Source: Phorcus lineatus (taxonomy: Eukaryota > Mollusca > Gastropoda > Trochida > Trochidae). From it: a stretch of 64,000 bases of DNA. Below are positions 36,001 through 46,640 of the stretch, one piece after another (position 1 is the stretch's first letter; each line of letters begins with the position of its first letter). The stretch is from positions 41,650,520 through 41,714,519 of the forward strand of contig OV121089.1 of assembly GCA_921293015.1 (NCBI GenBank), read 5' to 3'. The position numbers and the translations under genes were made by a program. The notes below the pieces were generated by a model. That model worked only from the letters and a program-made list of their open reading frames with translations, was not told the origin of the DNA and searched no databases.

Positions 36001-36778
36001 TAAGAACATTGACTTTTTGCTAAGAAACAAACGTGACTAATTTTTAAAGAAGTTAAATAATTATAAAGGATTTTATGGAGAAAAATAATAATTAGTAATT
36101 TCGGAATTTTGACCCCTTCAATGACCTGCCAAAACTGTTACAGGTAATTGTGGGGTACGATAAACACTTGCCTTAAAGAAGAATGGATCTGCATATGTGT
36201 ATTGAAAATTCAATAGTATCCGTTTCTTTTTCGCAACGCTACGATACCTCAAAGGCATCTCAAATTACATGATATTTGCACTAGTATATTCAGGTATGTG
36301 AACAAACTTTTGGCATGCAGCTGTAGAGAGGTTGTTAACCATAATATTCTGATAAAGGTAAATGTCCAATAACAATACTGTCTACGATAATCAGAATAAT
36401 TATTTTAGGATATATAACAAGATCTTTAAAGCACTATCTCGATGTATATTTCAGATCTCCGTCATCATGTTGACAGTGTTTATGCTGGCCTGGACACCAT
36501 ACGCGATAGTCAGCATGGTGGAAGCGTTCGTGCCGGGAGTGACCATACCGACATATTTGTCATTGCTGCCAGCCTTATGTGCAAAACTTTCTCACATCTT
36601 GGATCCAATAATATATTTTGGAATGAACAAGAAGTTTCAGCGTCTTGCAAGATCGTTGATCATCAAGCTTCCCTACTCAAATACAGAGAGGTCGCCAGAA
36701 AGTAATGAAACCAATCACAAGTATATGTCTTCGTTTGCAATGTCCATCAACAACACCATACAGATGCGGGTTCTGTAG
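29925..36778 (+). CDS. OPN5-like: OPN5/peropsin-like opsin, five exons
   Basis: Joining 29925-30054, 30954-31136, 32241-32348, 34282-34610 and 36455-36778 gives 1074 bases, a 357-residue G-protein-coupled receptor; intron phases are 1, 1, 1, 0 and every intron is GT-AG. Visible landmarks: N-glycosylation sites NIT (12-14) and NVT (18-20), N51 in TM1, D79 in TM2, C106 and C183 (disulphide), E177 at the bovine E181 counterion position, WTP in TM6 (263-265) and K294, aligned with bovine K296, the Schiff-base lysine for retinal. The bovine 113 position is Asn. FSHRWTFGEIGC and SCTIKW most resemble OPN5 and peropsin, so I place it in that opsin group rather than with visual r-opsins. DRY is VRY (130-132) and NPxxY is DPIIY (300-304), which may alter G-protein coupling or signalling. 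It is expected in the plasma membrane of light-sensing cells. Confidence 0.88.
30055..30953 (+). other. Opsin intron 1
   Basis: 899-base GT-AG intron. No repeat or coding feature is recognised in it. Confidence 0.8.
30954..31136 (+). CDS. Opsin exon 2
   Basis: Acceptor TTTTCATGCAG|AC, donor ATAG|GTTCGT. Encodes the rest of TM1, loop 1 (YRLRNSLSHSDY), TM2 (FVVSLALSDLG) and extracellular loop 1 (AFSHRWTFGEIG). Length is 183 bases, phase 1 to phase 1. Confidence 0.88.
31137..32240 (+). other. Opsin intron 2
   Basis: 1104-base GT-AG intron. Short open frames at 31691-31959 are unsupported. Confidence 0.8.
32241..32348 (+). CDS. Opsin exon 3
   Basis: Acceptor GTCTATACAG|GA, donor CTTG|GTGAGT. 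Encodes TM3 with the disulphide Cys (GCDINGFLGFYFGVTSM) and SIVRYISVAKPSL, where Val takes the place of the usual acidic residue of the DRY motif. Length is 108 bases. Confidence 0.87.
32615..32790. repeat. Degenerate hairpin module J in intron 3
   Basis: CACACAGAGTAAATAC pairs imperfectly with GTATTTTTTAGTTAACTCTGTG around a centre containing GAGGGGAGCG. It is followed by TCATAGCATTGTGATG, which matches the spacer between the CRE sites of module A. It looks like an old, decayed member of the hairpin/CRE family. Confidence 0.4.
33119..33529. mobile_element. TIR element carrying a minisatellite
   Basis: The left end GGACAGCAACTTCTTTATTT and the right end AAATAAAGAAGTTGTTATCC are inverted repeats that continue imperfectly to about 49 bases (through TTTCTGGG / CCCAGAAAC). 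The interior is almost entirely a 23-bp tandem repeat. A non-autonomous DNA transposon built around a minisatellite is likely. I did not find a clear target duplication. Confidence 0.65.
33164..33465 (+). repeat. 23-bp minisatellite, about 13 units
   Basis: The unit reads CTTCTTGCCCTTTCTTCAGG plus TGA, with small variants (CTTCTAG, CTCCAG). On the transcribed strand every unit offers a pyrimidine tract ending in CAG directly followed by GTGA, so it looks like an acceptor and a donor in tandem. Confidence 0.92.
34282..34610 (+). CDS. Opsin exon 4
   Basis: Acceptor GATCATTACAG|TG, donor TTAAAA|GTAATT. Encodes TM4, extracellular loop 2 (DVETYGLSCTIKW with the counterion-position Glu and disulphide Cys), TM5 and most of intracellular loop 3 (KRTHQKMLRWKQ). 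Length is 329 bases, leaving phase 0. The reading runs through the donor for a few codons before a stop, so intron retention would truncate the receptor after TM5. Confidence 0.88.
35250..35345 (-). repeat. Hairpin of module D in opsin intron 4
   Basis: CCATGACATACTATGTTAAG pairs with TACATTGTATGTCATGG, with CTCGCTCTCGCTCGG in the centre. Read on the minus strand it matches the start of module C (GAGGATATTA then CCATGACATAC). No CRE site is seen next to it. Confidence 0.65.
35705..36323. mobile_element. TA-flanked MITE, copy 1 (opsin intron 4)
   Basis: CAGCTGCATACAGAAGG at the left is inverted at the right (CTTTTGGCATGCAGCTG), with the terminal match extending to GTTTGTTCAC / GTGAACAAAC. TA borders both ends (35703-35704 and 36324-36325), as expected for Tc1/mariner-type insertion. 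A close second copy is at 52153-52755 in the same orientation. No coding capacity. Confidence 0.85.
36455..36778 (+). CDS. Opsin exon 5 and stop
   Basis: Acceptor TATATTTCAG|ATC. Encodes TM6 (FMLAWTPYAIVSMVEAF), extracellular loop 3, TM7 (LCAKLSHILDPIIYFGMNKKF with the retinal lysine), helix 8 and a short Ser/Thr/Asn-rich tail ending at TAG 36776-36778. Confidence 0.9.
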   Translation: MSVIMLTVFMLAWTPYAIVSMVEAFVPGVTIPTYLSLLPALCAKLSHILDPIIYFGMNKKFQRLARSLIIKLPYSNTERSPESNETNHKYMSSFAMSINNTIQMRVL

Positions 36779-37428
36779 CGGTCGGCGTTCTGTGGTGCTA
36801 GGGAGCTTTCAAAGAGAACCAAAGCTATCATGTATACCATGTGGTGCCAAGGAGCTAGTGGCGAGTATATACATGGTATATATATATATGACGGGTATAA
36901 AGGAGTATTCAAAGGATATCCATGCTCTATGTGACATCGAAGAGCAGTCTTTGAGTATTTATGGTACCATACGTAATGTGGTATCGGACAGCTATTCACG
37001 AGTATATATGGCACCATGCATTACGGGTATCGAAGAAGAGTCTTCTGTGGTATCATACAGTATTTTGGTATCGGACAGTTATTTACCAATATTTATGGTA
37101 CAATGCATTACGGGTATTGAAGAGCGTTCCAGGAATATATATGGCACCAAGCTTTGGAAAGCTCTCAACGGTTGTCTAGGTTGTCATTATTGATCGATTA
37201 GGTTTCACCAAGATATAATTATATGATATCCAAAAGTTAACGTTTCTTTCATTCATTATCAAGCAATTCAACTGTAGGAATAGTGAAGTGTTAAGTGTTC
37301 GTTCATGAATATACACCACAATATAACCACCGAGGCATAACAAGTTTGATATATATTTTATGTTTGTTTGTCAAAGTTGGATCGATCAAATTCATAAGAG
37401 ATTTGTTCTACAAACCACCATATGATTG

Positions 37429-37506
37429 TTGCTATAATTCCTTACCGACTGCTAGTATTCATTCCCGACTGCTAGTATTCATTCCCGACTGCTATAATTC
37501 CTTTCC
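37429..37506. repeat. Short tandem repeat, about 20-24 bp unit
   Basis: Three to four units of CCGACTGCTAGTATTCATTC, variable at the edges (TATAATTCCTT). Confidence 0.8.
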
Positions 37507-37744
37507 GGGGGTTGAGAGAAAGCAATTACAAATATCATAACAACTATTTTACTTCGACGAAATATTTGCGTGTTCTTGACCAGGAAAGTGATTTAGATTA
37601 CCGTATTGACTTTTGACATTTTAATGATTGTTTTACCGTTTAAACCTTTGTCTTTACTGTACGTATCGTTCTGTTTTATCTGCGGTCAAACGACACTTTA
37701 AGTACATTTTATTCAGAAGCGAACATCCTAGTGTTAAGAATGTC

Positions 37745-37750
37745 AATAAA
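37745..37750 (+). terminator. Candidate polyadenylation signal for opsin
   Basis: AATAAA, 967 bases after the stop codon, followed closely by further A-rich sequence (AATAAAG). It is the first canonical hexamer I noticed downstream on this strand. Confidence 0.35.
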
Positions 37751-39009
37751 TCTCTACAAAATAAAGATAATACAGGTATGACGTTGCAAATGTAAATGAT
37801 GTTGTAACATTTTCTTTAACTCTTAATTATTTTAAATAATCGTCAAAAATAGATTTGAATCGTGCATACCTTTCTAAACGTAAGCGTGTGTTACAAATAT
37901 ACAATCATCTACTTAATCACAGATATGGTTGACATTAGCAGAAGCAGAACCATCTAAAAACTTCAAAGTTTTGGCAGTGGAAATGAAATATTCTTAACAT
38001 TTCCTTCGTTTAACTGCAGTACGCTTGCAGATTTCTTATCACGAATGATTACATCAGACGTATACTTAACTATTAGCGAAATCAGTTAAAGGTTATAAGT
38101 AAACATCGTGTTGAATCATTACTCAATTCGCCTCAGCCTTTTTCTGTCTGATCTCTGATTTCTGTGACCGGTTTACCATTGCACAATAAGTATAGGTCTT
38201 TAAGAGACATGATTCGATATAGCGTCGGACCAGGGCTTATCTACTTTATCATCAGGATAAAAGATAACATTAAAATTTCACATTTGTGTGACAAAAATAC
38301 ATTAAATATAACATACTTCATATATTATATAAAGCGTTGATAAAAAACCATTTTCTCCATCATGTTTCGATTTACTCTTCAGGGAGAATGACTGCACATA
38401 CCGTCACCCTTCCCCTTAGATACTGTTTAGATTTTTAGATTACCTTTTATCGACTGTCAACAGATGATCCAATGATGCGCAAAGGAAAGGAAGAATTTAA
38501 AAAAAAAAAATACTGTTCATCATTAAACAGGTAGAGCTTAATATTTTCACAAGCTCTTTGTACATGTCCAGTATTGTGACGTCATAATGCGTGACGTCAT
38601 AGACAATGCAGTCATTCTCCCTGAAGAGAAAATCGAAACATGTAGGAGTAAATGTCGTGTGCTGTTGTTTTTTTCATCAACGCTTTTAACTATTGAGACT
38701 GTACAATTCAATTTTCACCTTAAATATATACACAGAGAGCCAGAGAAAGAGGTAGAGAGAGGGACAGACAGGGACAGACAGGGACAGACAGAGACAGATA
38801 GAGACAGACAGAGAAAGATAGAACATTCACATATTTGTAAGGTTTCAATATATGTATTGAACCTGGTTTTAAGATTCTTATAACATTCTTATAGGTATTG
38901 TAACGATGAATGTAAGCTCTATGTTGAATACTAAATATCATAATATAAACAGTGAGTTATTGTTGAGCGCCCGCTTGGACATGGTCATATATATAATGAG
39001 CCTGGTATG
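37751..39009. other. No recognisable gene; CRE and GACAGA repeat
   Basis: Mostly featureless AT-rich DNA. TGACGTCA occurs twice at about 38577-38600 without a neighbouring hairpin. A GGGACAGACA / GAGACAGA microsatellite lies at about 38755-38815. Confidence 0.45.
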
Positions 39010-40431
39010 TAATGCTCGTTCACATAGCCTTATAGTTACAAATATTTTATTGATGAATTAGCATATACAACAATGTTGGAAACGTTACACAGTTCATCTA
39101 CTTTGCCAGCCAATCCACTGCGCTGAAATAATGTTATCCCGTTACCAAGGGATGACGAATGTCGAAGCGTCCCATAATCCTGGAATACTTGTGATGTGAA
39201 GTGAAGAGACAATAGCCTTCGGACCAAATGTGAATGAAACACTTAGACCTAATGTTGTAGCGTTTAAAGAATTATAAAGAAAATACTTTTTTCTTCAAAT
39301 TGTGGACACCGTCAAGATTGTATGCCAGCTCCAATGATCGGTGTCAAATGAGCTTTCAAGGACCGTACATACTGTAACATGATTTTCCATACTTTATTCT
39401 TTAAATTCTCTTTCAGGAGGTTTCGTTATTTCAAAAGGGTTGTGACGATATCCCATATTATCAAACATGCCTGGAATGTCTGAAGTCATATAAACAGATG
39501 GAAAACGTATCCTAACACAAAATTGTAGCAAGTCTAAGGTGTCTTATTAAGAAAGTGATATAGTTTCATTGTCATAGCGCCATTTCATGAAGGATGCTTC
39601 GTGGAGAAGTTTTATGTCGATTATCCCATCCAAAGGATATTTTTCGTCTTACAAATGAAATACTTTTAAAAACATTGACTTATAAAAAATATCAAAATTA
39701 ATGAAAGTTCCTATAAAAAATCCGGTCATTGTATCAGGGCCTTTTAAAAAAAGGAAAGTGAACTGAAACGAGTATCAAAACAATGACTGTATCATTTTGG
39801 AAAGATAATTGTCGAAACAAAAATTAAATCGCAACTTTATTTTGAATGCTACATCCGTTCTTAATTTTAACGTCAACTTAGTAACATGACTAGTTTCAAA
39901 CTTGTAAATCAGTTAAAGATGTAACACGAAGGTAATTACATTTTGATGATATATGGTTTTGATTTTTTGATATATAAGTTATTATAATGCTTCTTTTACA
40001 ATGATTTTATGTAGATAAAATCTTTCATTGATTAGAAATTTTTAAAGCATTTAATTCTGTCCATATCAAAGGTTAGTAATCTTATTTTTTGTTACTTGTT
40101 GCGATTTTCTTTTGCATGAAATGAAAAATACCCAGACCAAAATGTTGAATGTGTAAATATGATGATCTGTGTTTTTGTATGATGCTCATTAAAACATTTT
40201 ATAAAATTAGAAAGTCATTTGCGTGCTGTTTTTTCATCAGAATATTCATAAAAACTGTCAGATAAGATAGAAAATGAAACGTCCTTCCTAAAAAAAACAT
40301 GTGGATGATAGGAATTGGTGACAATCTTCAAAGGAACAATACAATAAGAGTGCATTGATAATATGTATTATGGATAATAGTTCGATTGAAACAGCAAACG
40401 AGCATGCCAATAACAAACCGACAACAGTATT

Positions 40432-40621
40432 GTGAGGTGATGTAATTTGGGGTTTAACGCCTCTTTCAAGAGTATTTCATTTATATAACGGCTACTAGTA
40501 TTATTAAAGGGAGAAAGCTGTAACACTCAAACAATACTGCACGCAGAACAGTTCTCTACTGCAGAGTTGCAGAGCTCCTAGCGGGATTCGAACCCCAAAC
40601 CTCTTGTTTCGAAACCGAACA
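40432..40621 (-). mobile_element. Truncated SINE, same family as 23.5 kb
   Basis: Matches the SINE at 23533-23848 over the body (AGGGAGAAAGC, CTAGTATTATT, TTTCAAGA) and the B box (GGTTCGAATCCCGC on minus). The A-box end is lost at about 40621 and the copy is more diverged. Confidence 0.7.
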
Positions 40622-42718
40622 CTATTGTGAATAACAGCTTTATGACCTGCATCAATCTTGTCTCACAACAAATATCCGGGATGAATACAAACTGACAACC
40701 ATGTCAAATATTTGATAATCAGTTGACATCAGTAAACAGATTTGTGCGTATTATAAGATGGCAGGCAATACATGAAATATACAAGAACAGGTGTATCACA
40801 GCAAAGCATAATGCAACGTAAATTAGAGGATTAATTGACTCCAGGCCATTCAAATGTGCGTAGGTTGATGATGAGAAAATGAATTTACTAAAAGACGAGA
40901 TGTCATTCCGAAAAAGATGGTAGTTTGATGAGTGACTTGTCAAATGAAGATTTGGTCAATAAGAAACTGTGGATGATTAATTATATATCGATAAAAAATA
41001 TCAAATAAACCAAAAAGTATGATAAAATTACTATTGAACCCTCAAGCTATGCTATTTTAATGATATCTGAATAATAAAAAGTCGAATACAACACAATTTA
41101 ACGAATTAAAACTGATTACAGCTTCATGAAAAGTACGCCAAATGACTTGGAATGATGTTCTTTAACAGGTTGTGCTTGTAAGTCAAACATTTGAATTCAA
41201 ACGTGCATTATCAATTGGCGTTGTCAATTTTGACGCTTATAAGCAATTGTAGATGTCAGTTCTACAATACACAGAAAGTCCTTCAACAAATAAACGTGTA
41301 CAATGACCGAGGAAAATCATATTTATAGGTATCGAAGTTCGCTAAATTGATGACAGGTTTATCAATTTCATTACACAGCACTCAACGTTCCCAGTAATTG
41401 TATGTAAAGAATATGACGACAGACTTATCAATCAGATACCACATGACCCAGTGTCCGTAAAGAAGTGTAATCACTCAAATCCTAAGAGCCACTTTTTACA
41501 ATATCATATTAAAAAGGTTCACATTTAAATAAACCATTCAATGATATTTCTCTTCTAAAAACCTTTTGCAATAACAGATTAGTTTGTTACTCTAAATCAA
41601 ATAGAGCTCTTGGGGATTATGCTCTTTGAAAATGACCAAAAACTGCAGTTTTAATTCTGACATTAAAAAAACCTCGAATTTAAAGGGCTTCATCGATCAA
41701 GTCCTGGTCGTGTATAATGTGGACTTATTCTAGTTAAGAACATTAATCTACAGACATTCAGATGAACCAAGAATATCAGATTAATAGTAATGCTGAGGAA
41801 ATCTTGGATTGAAATCATGGTTTAATATTACAATATCAAAAATATTATATTTTTCTTTGACGTGTCTATCGGAGAGGAAACCTTGGAAACATGATGTAAA
41901 TATGATTAGTTGAAGGGAAATAGAATATCAATTAAAGGATCTTATCTGGATTGAATACGTGCCAAACTACCGTATGTGCTGATTAAGTACAAAACGTCTC
42001 ACTAATCCGGCATGATAATGCTTGAATGCTAAATCAGTTAAAACGTATACTTTTTCAATGGCAATCGAAGAAGGCTTATTTATACTTTATAATTACGTTA
42101 GAGTCTGTTATTTTCTGCTTGACCTGCAGCAACTTAAAATTGCAACTGAAACGAAGCAATCTTTGATACATACTTCAACATCTCATTTCTTACAGTTAAT
42201 CTCGGTATCATACAAAAGATCATGATATAAAACAGTGCCCTCTAGAGGTTTAATGCCACATTGATGTCCTTTTTAATCATATGCTGTTTATAATTTTCAT
42301 TGAAATAAAAAAAACAACTTAATTGCAACAAGCTTTAAGTAGTACTAAACAATGGTACGACTAATTCAGACATCCGTGTTCCATAGTTTTTTTTATGAAG
42401 GTTTGTACATGTACATTCATTGAAACGTATTCTTGAAAGGAGATCTGAAGATTTCAATACAATTGACAATTCAACCAGGAAGTAGAACGCTTTTGGCATC
42501 TTTTCCCGTAATTGGGTCGTGAGGTTTTACCGTATTGGCTAATGGAAGTTGTTAGGGAAACAGCATGTTCCGTTGAAGATAAAACCGATAAGTTCAGAGC
42601 TGGGGACACTTGGACGCATTATTGCTGAATAGATTTCATGATAATTGTTTACCACTAACCTTGGTACCAGCATTATCAATACGCACGCACTTCTAGAGGA
42701 ATTAAATTACCTTTTAAT

Positions 42719-43650
42719 AAAACAATAGTAGTAATTAACGTGTTTCTTTTATATCCAAAACGTTAACATTTAAAACTAATATACGCAATGCCAAGTTTAT
42801 TATATAACTCCTTGCATAGTAATAATTCTGTTAATCAGTGTAAGTGGTTTGGGTTTCTAAAGTTATTATTAAGCCATGCAGGTTTTGGAAACGTTCCATT
42901 TTCTTATCTTCAATGATGCTTTTTTATTCTAAGCTTTCAATGGTTTCAACACATCATCCAATAAAACTTTTAAGTTTCAACAATGTCCTAAATTTACCAA
43001 TTTTTCAATAGGCATTTAGTGGAAAAATACATATATAGATTTTGTAAAATTTCATTAGCTTTTGTCTTGGAGTTAACAATATCATGGCATGGACCTAAAA
43101 TACTCTGAAAATCATACATAAACTCCCGTCATCATAATCTTTTTTTCAAATTGCCATCTTTGATTATGTCAATATTTTCATTAAAAGAAAAAATTCTTTA
43201 GAGGAAAGAATTTTCTTATCAGTTTGTTAAGAAAACTTTTCGAAATATGCACCAGAGGGAGCTACTGTTTCTTAGCAGAAATTAATGTCAAATGTCTGTT
43301 CTCAATGTTCCAAGGAATCTATTGAAATCGCCTAATCTTTAACCTTGTGTAGATGACCAATTAATCTTGTTAAGTAGTCAAAATTAAGATTATGGGGTTG
43401 TCTTTCAATGTATAAATCTTGATAGATTGCAGTGTTGTCATCAGCTTTGAGACAAACCAGAATTCCTTAGTTTTTACCTATGTTAATTTCCAACCCTGAC
43501 TTTTTGTCAAAGTATTTATTTAACAAATAGCAGCATGTAAAACCGGAACACCTTGAGTCCAACATTGTGCTTTAGGACTGAAATAAGATAGATCCTCTTT
43601 TTGAATATGCATGAAATTGTATCATCAATAAAACATATGAATCCAGATGA
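42719..43650 (-). pseudogene. Possible old LINE-like coding relic (in duplication)
   Basis: On the minus strand, part of this block reads WLNNNFRNPNHLH and LLCKELYNKLG. The paralogous block in copy 2 (57663 on) reads STWLNNNLRNPNHLHWL and LLCKDLYNEL. The shared frame suggests that the ancestor was coding; its layout resembles the post-reverse-transcriptase region of Tx1/L1-type LINEs. Many stops are present in both copies. The family call is weak. Confidence 0.25.
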
Positions 43651-43680
43651 AAAATTCCGGAACGAATAGGGAAGTTTAGT

Positions 43681-43875
43681 TTTCTGTTTATTATTTGACC
43701 TCAGTAATGAATCGTGATTGCCGAAAGTGTACTAAACGAAACATTTCCTAGACTTGGCCGCCATTGTGACGGCGGTGCGAACATTTTGACGTCACAACAA
43801 CACAATATTGTGACGTCATACGTGCAGCGCTTTTACACTAGTTTAATATCGCCTTATAAATATTACGCTGCAGTA
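43681..43875 (+). promoter_or_regulatory. CRE body of module E
   Basis: Matches module B (15337-15500) from TTCTGTTTATTA onward. Perfect TGACGTCA at 43787-43794 and 43811-43818. The hairpin expected to the left is missing or reduced to AGGGAAGTTTAG. Confidence 0.6.
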
Positions 43876-43960
43876 TCTCACACGGACGAGTAATAAGTCT
43901 TTTTATCATATACTTGCTTATAAATACAGAGATTTTGAATGTACGATAGACCCTCCGTCA

Positions 43961-44042
43961 AGCACCCTGTATCAGCCCGCAGGGCAGATAACCTGTATCA
44001 GCCCGTCGTCAAGGGCAAAACCTGTATCAGCCCGTCGTCAAG
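43961..44042. repeat. Three-unit repeat CCTGTATCAGCCCG...
   Basis: Units of about 28-30 bases, ACCTGTATCAGCCCGTCGTC plus AAGGG. The core CTGTATCAGCCCG recurs inverted (CGGGCTGATACAG) in the centre of hairpin F at 44405-44525, which links the two as parts of one element. Confidence 0.75.
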
Positions 44043-44139
44043 GGACTTGAACCTGGAACCCTGGGCAACGAACGGGAAAAAAAGATCGAAGTCGCGAGAT
44101 ATTTAGAGTTGTCTCCCTTTGTACAGCTGACGTTAAAAC

Positions 44140-44340
44140 ATGGCCGATATCGCGGAAAGAACGCTGCAGTCTCTTGCTGATCGGATATTTTAGCTTGATA
44201 CAATCATGGAAGCGGCAGTTGACGAAGAAAACGAAAACCAAGTGAGCATAGAAGCTAATGGCATGGACACAGAAGCATTTGTAAAGAGAATAAAGAAACC
44301 CTAACACTGTAAGGAAGACGACAGGTGACAAGACACTCAT
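44140..44340 (+). pseudogene. Possible tyrosine-recombinase (Crypton-like) N terminus
   Basis: From ATG 44140 the frame reads MADIAERTLQSLADRIF, a stop, then MEAAVDEENENQVSIEANGM and DTEAFVKR. After a one-base shift it reads NPNTVRKTTGD. Acidic leaders followed by an F-V-x(4)-NPNTVRKT block recall the start of Crypton-derived and related tyrosine recombinase-like proteins. The catalytic domain is absent. The resemblance is from memory and short, so the family is tentative. Confidence 0.3.
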
Positions 44341-44404
44341 GTTAATGTTATTAATTAAAGTTTAATCTTTTTATAGTTACTTTTATTTTTTGGTTTTGTA
44401 AGTA

Positions 44405-44525
44405 TATATGATAAAAATAGTATGATATGGGTATTTTCATATCACATCCTGTATAAAGCTCTCGGGCTGATATTGGGGTCTCGGGCTGATACAGAATGTG
44501 ATATGAAAATACCCATATAATACTA
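44405..44525. repeat. Hairpin of module F
   Basis: ATATGGGTATTTTCATATCA and its complement form near-perfect arms of about 38 bases. The loop contains two copies of CTCGGGCTGATA. It lies just after the possible recombinase relic. The edge motifs are different from those of modules B, C and G (TATCTATATAATA), so it may be a separate subtype. Confidence 0.75.
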
Positions 44526-46494
44526 TCTATATAATAAAACTTTGTTCTTGTTTATATAGTTTTATTTGTTCAAACTGAAAGTATACTAGCCGGTATCTGT
44601 AACATTTTCTGGCACATCTACATGTACAATTTAAAACAACTCTGTTTATATGGTGTAGTAAATATATACCCTGTAACATTTTACCGATGAGTTAATATGT
44701 AAAGATAGAATAAAAGCGCAAAAAAAGTGATGATATTTGTCAGTAAAAAAAATCCTATCTTTTGAAGGGAAGTGTTAATTTCTTACCTTTCTTGAAGTAT
44801 TTTTTATAGGAATAAAAAAGTATGGACTATTTACTATTAACTAAATACGATTGGATAGTTTTTCTCCCATCGGCCGCGAGTTTCAAAACAAGATGTTTTT
44901 GAAAACCGTAAAACAAATTGTAACTTAATCGATGTATATGAAATTGACTATCCTTAATATATAGTATGCATATGCTACGACAGAGAGGGCCCTTAAAAGT
45001 AAACCATTTTATCAAAACAGAAATGCATATGGTTTTTTGACAGTGTTTCGTATGAATAATCACTTTAAAAATACTATGCTTTTTGAATTATATACATAAA
45101 AGATAGGTGATCGATAAGCTACCATTGATGGAAGTTTTATTTCACATTTTGTTTCTTGTTTCTTGAAATTTGACTGCCATCATTCATAATTGTACACATG
45201 CATATGGTTTGAAATATTTCTCGTAATTATCGAAACGTTGGCCTAACGATACTGGATGAATATTGGGCATTCCATCTCATGAAGTGTCAGTACATATCAT
45301 AAATAGAAAGGCCAAGCATTTCCGTGATTTTATAATTATCATAACTTGACATGAAGGCAGCTTGGGGATTGCTTGACATTTAACTTGCTAGGGGTTACAC
45401 GCATGCTAGGGAATGAGATATCCGTCTTGGATCTATGTTTTAGTCTTACCTTATGTTTCCTTCAAAAGGATGTCCCGCGGTCACTATTCCGATGTAAGGG
45501 TATATCATTTGAACATGTCAATGATGAATAATGGGATTGTTTTTTGTAGTGTATGCTAAATGGTGAGACTTTGAGAGTAAATGTTATAAATACATATTTT
45601 TCTAAACTATGGAAAGATTATAACTACACATTTCTCATATTGCTGAAATCACAAAGGAAATAATGTCAATTCACAGTTTAATGACATCACATCTACAATC
45701 AATCAAAAGCATGTAATGCTTGCTATCTACTGATACACTTTATGTCAGTTAAAATACCTTTTGAATAATGAGTTGACTGCTCTCCTTAAAGAAAAAGTAA
45801 TGTTCCCTTTGAATTGCGAGATAACGGTTACTTGCTAAGGTCAATATTAATGGTAGATAGACTAAAATCTCTTTTGATGATAATAAAAAATTCATTTACT
45901 GTTTTTCTATATGCAGACAATCTATAATATCACGTATCAAATTATATCAACTATTTTGATTGACGACGTGTCAGTGAAAAGAAATACTTGATGGATTATT
46001 TATGTCCCTGTAGACGATTCCAGAGCCTCTCCATACCTTGGTTCATTCTTCGTTTTCTGTGTACATCTGCTGCAGATGTCTGTGTGGAAGTATGGCTTGA
46101 TATACACATGATAAGATATTATATACACTGAGAAATGTTATGGCTTTCCACTTTCATTTGAGAATGATGGGTCTTTTTATTTCGAGTTGAAGTAAACATA
46201 CCATTTTTATTCCCTAGAAAGAAATCAAAGGCTGGCTTATATTAAACTGATGAATAGTAAGGTGAAAGAGATAAATGGTCATAGATTTGTGTGATGGGTG
46301 TCTCAATAATAATGTATTTCAACATAAAATGAACACACAATTTACGCAATACGAATGCTTCAGTTGCATTGCTGAAGTATATTCCTATGTAAGTAGTTTT
46401 CATATCTCTTTCTCTAGTTTCGGCATCAAAGCAGAAGAAATTACTTAAAGGTAATACAAAGGAAACACCTTTCAGGGACATCTTTGATGCTAAC

Positions 46495-46640
46495 TGAGAA
46501 TCATGTCGCATATAGCCTTATTTCAAGAACATTAATAACCAAAATTACAGATCAAACAAACTTGACAGACGAACGGTAATGCTAGGGATGTCTCCTGTGG
46601 AGTGAAAACTGTGAGTGAGGAGAGAACTGGATGTTGTTTA
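46495..46640 (+). other. Conserved block with splice donor, copy 1
   Basis: One of the two best-conserved stretches between the duplicated segments (partner 62285-62440). It holds ATGCTAGGGATGTCTCCTGT (ATG at 46579), a stop after six more codons, and then CT|GTGAGT (46611). The partner has CT|GTAAGT at the same place, so a functional donor is kept despite the base change. Possibly a 5' exon with a short upstream frame. No family recognised. Confidence 0.3.

Larger units (their letters stand above)
34611..36454 (+). other. Opsin intron 4
   Basis: 1844-base GT-AG intron that holds inverted hairpin module D (35250-35345) and a TA-flanked MITE (35705-36323). Confidence 0.8.
36779..37750 (+). other. 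Likely opsin 3' UTR with decayed repeats
   Basis: Sequence from the stop codon to the first AATAAA (37745-37750). It contains a decayed tandem repeat: GTATCGGACAG...ATGCATTACGGGTAT occurs from 36991 and again from 37071, with weaker related units before. A 162-codon frame (36705-37193) runs out of frame across the last exon and this repeat. It is most simply explained by the repeat lacking stops in that frame. The UTR end is inferred, not shown. Confidence 0.4.

Noticed and set aside
36705-37193. 162-codon gene downstream of or overlapping the opsin
   Set aside because: It overlaps the last opsin exon in another frame and the 3' UTR repeat, with no recognised motif. It is kept only as an observation.
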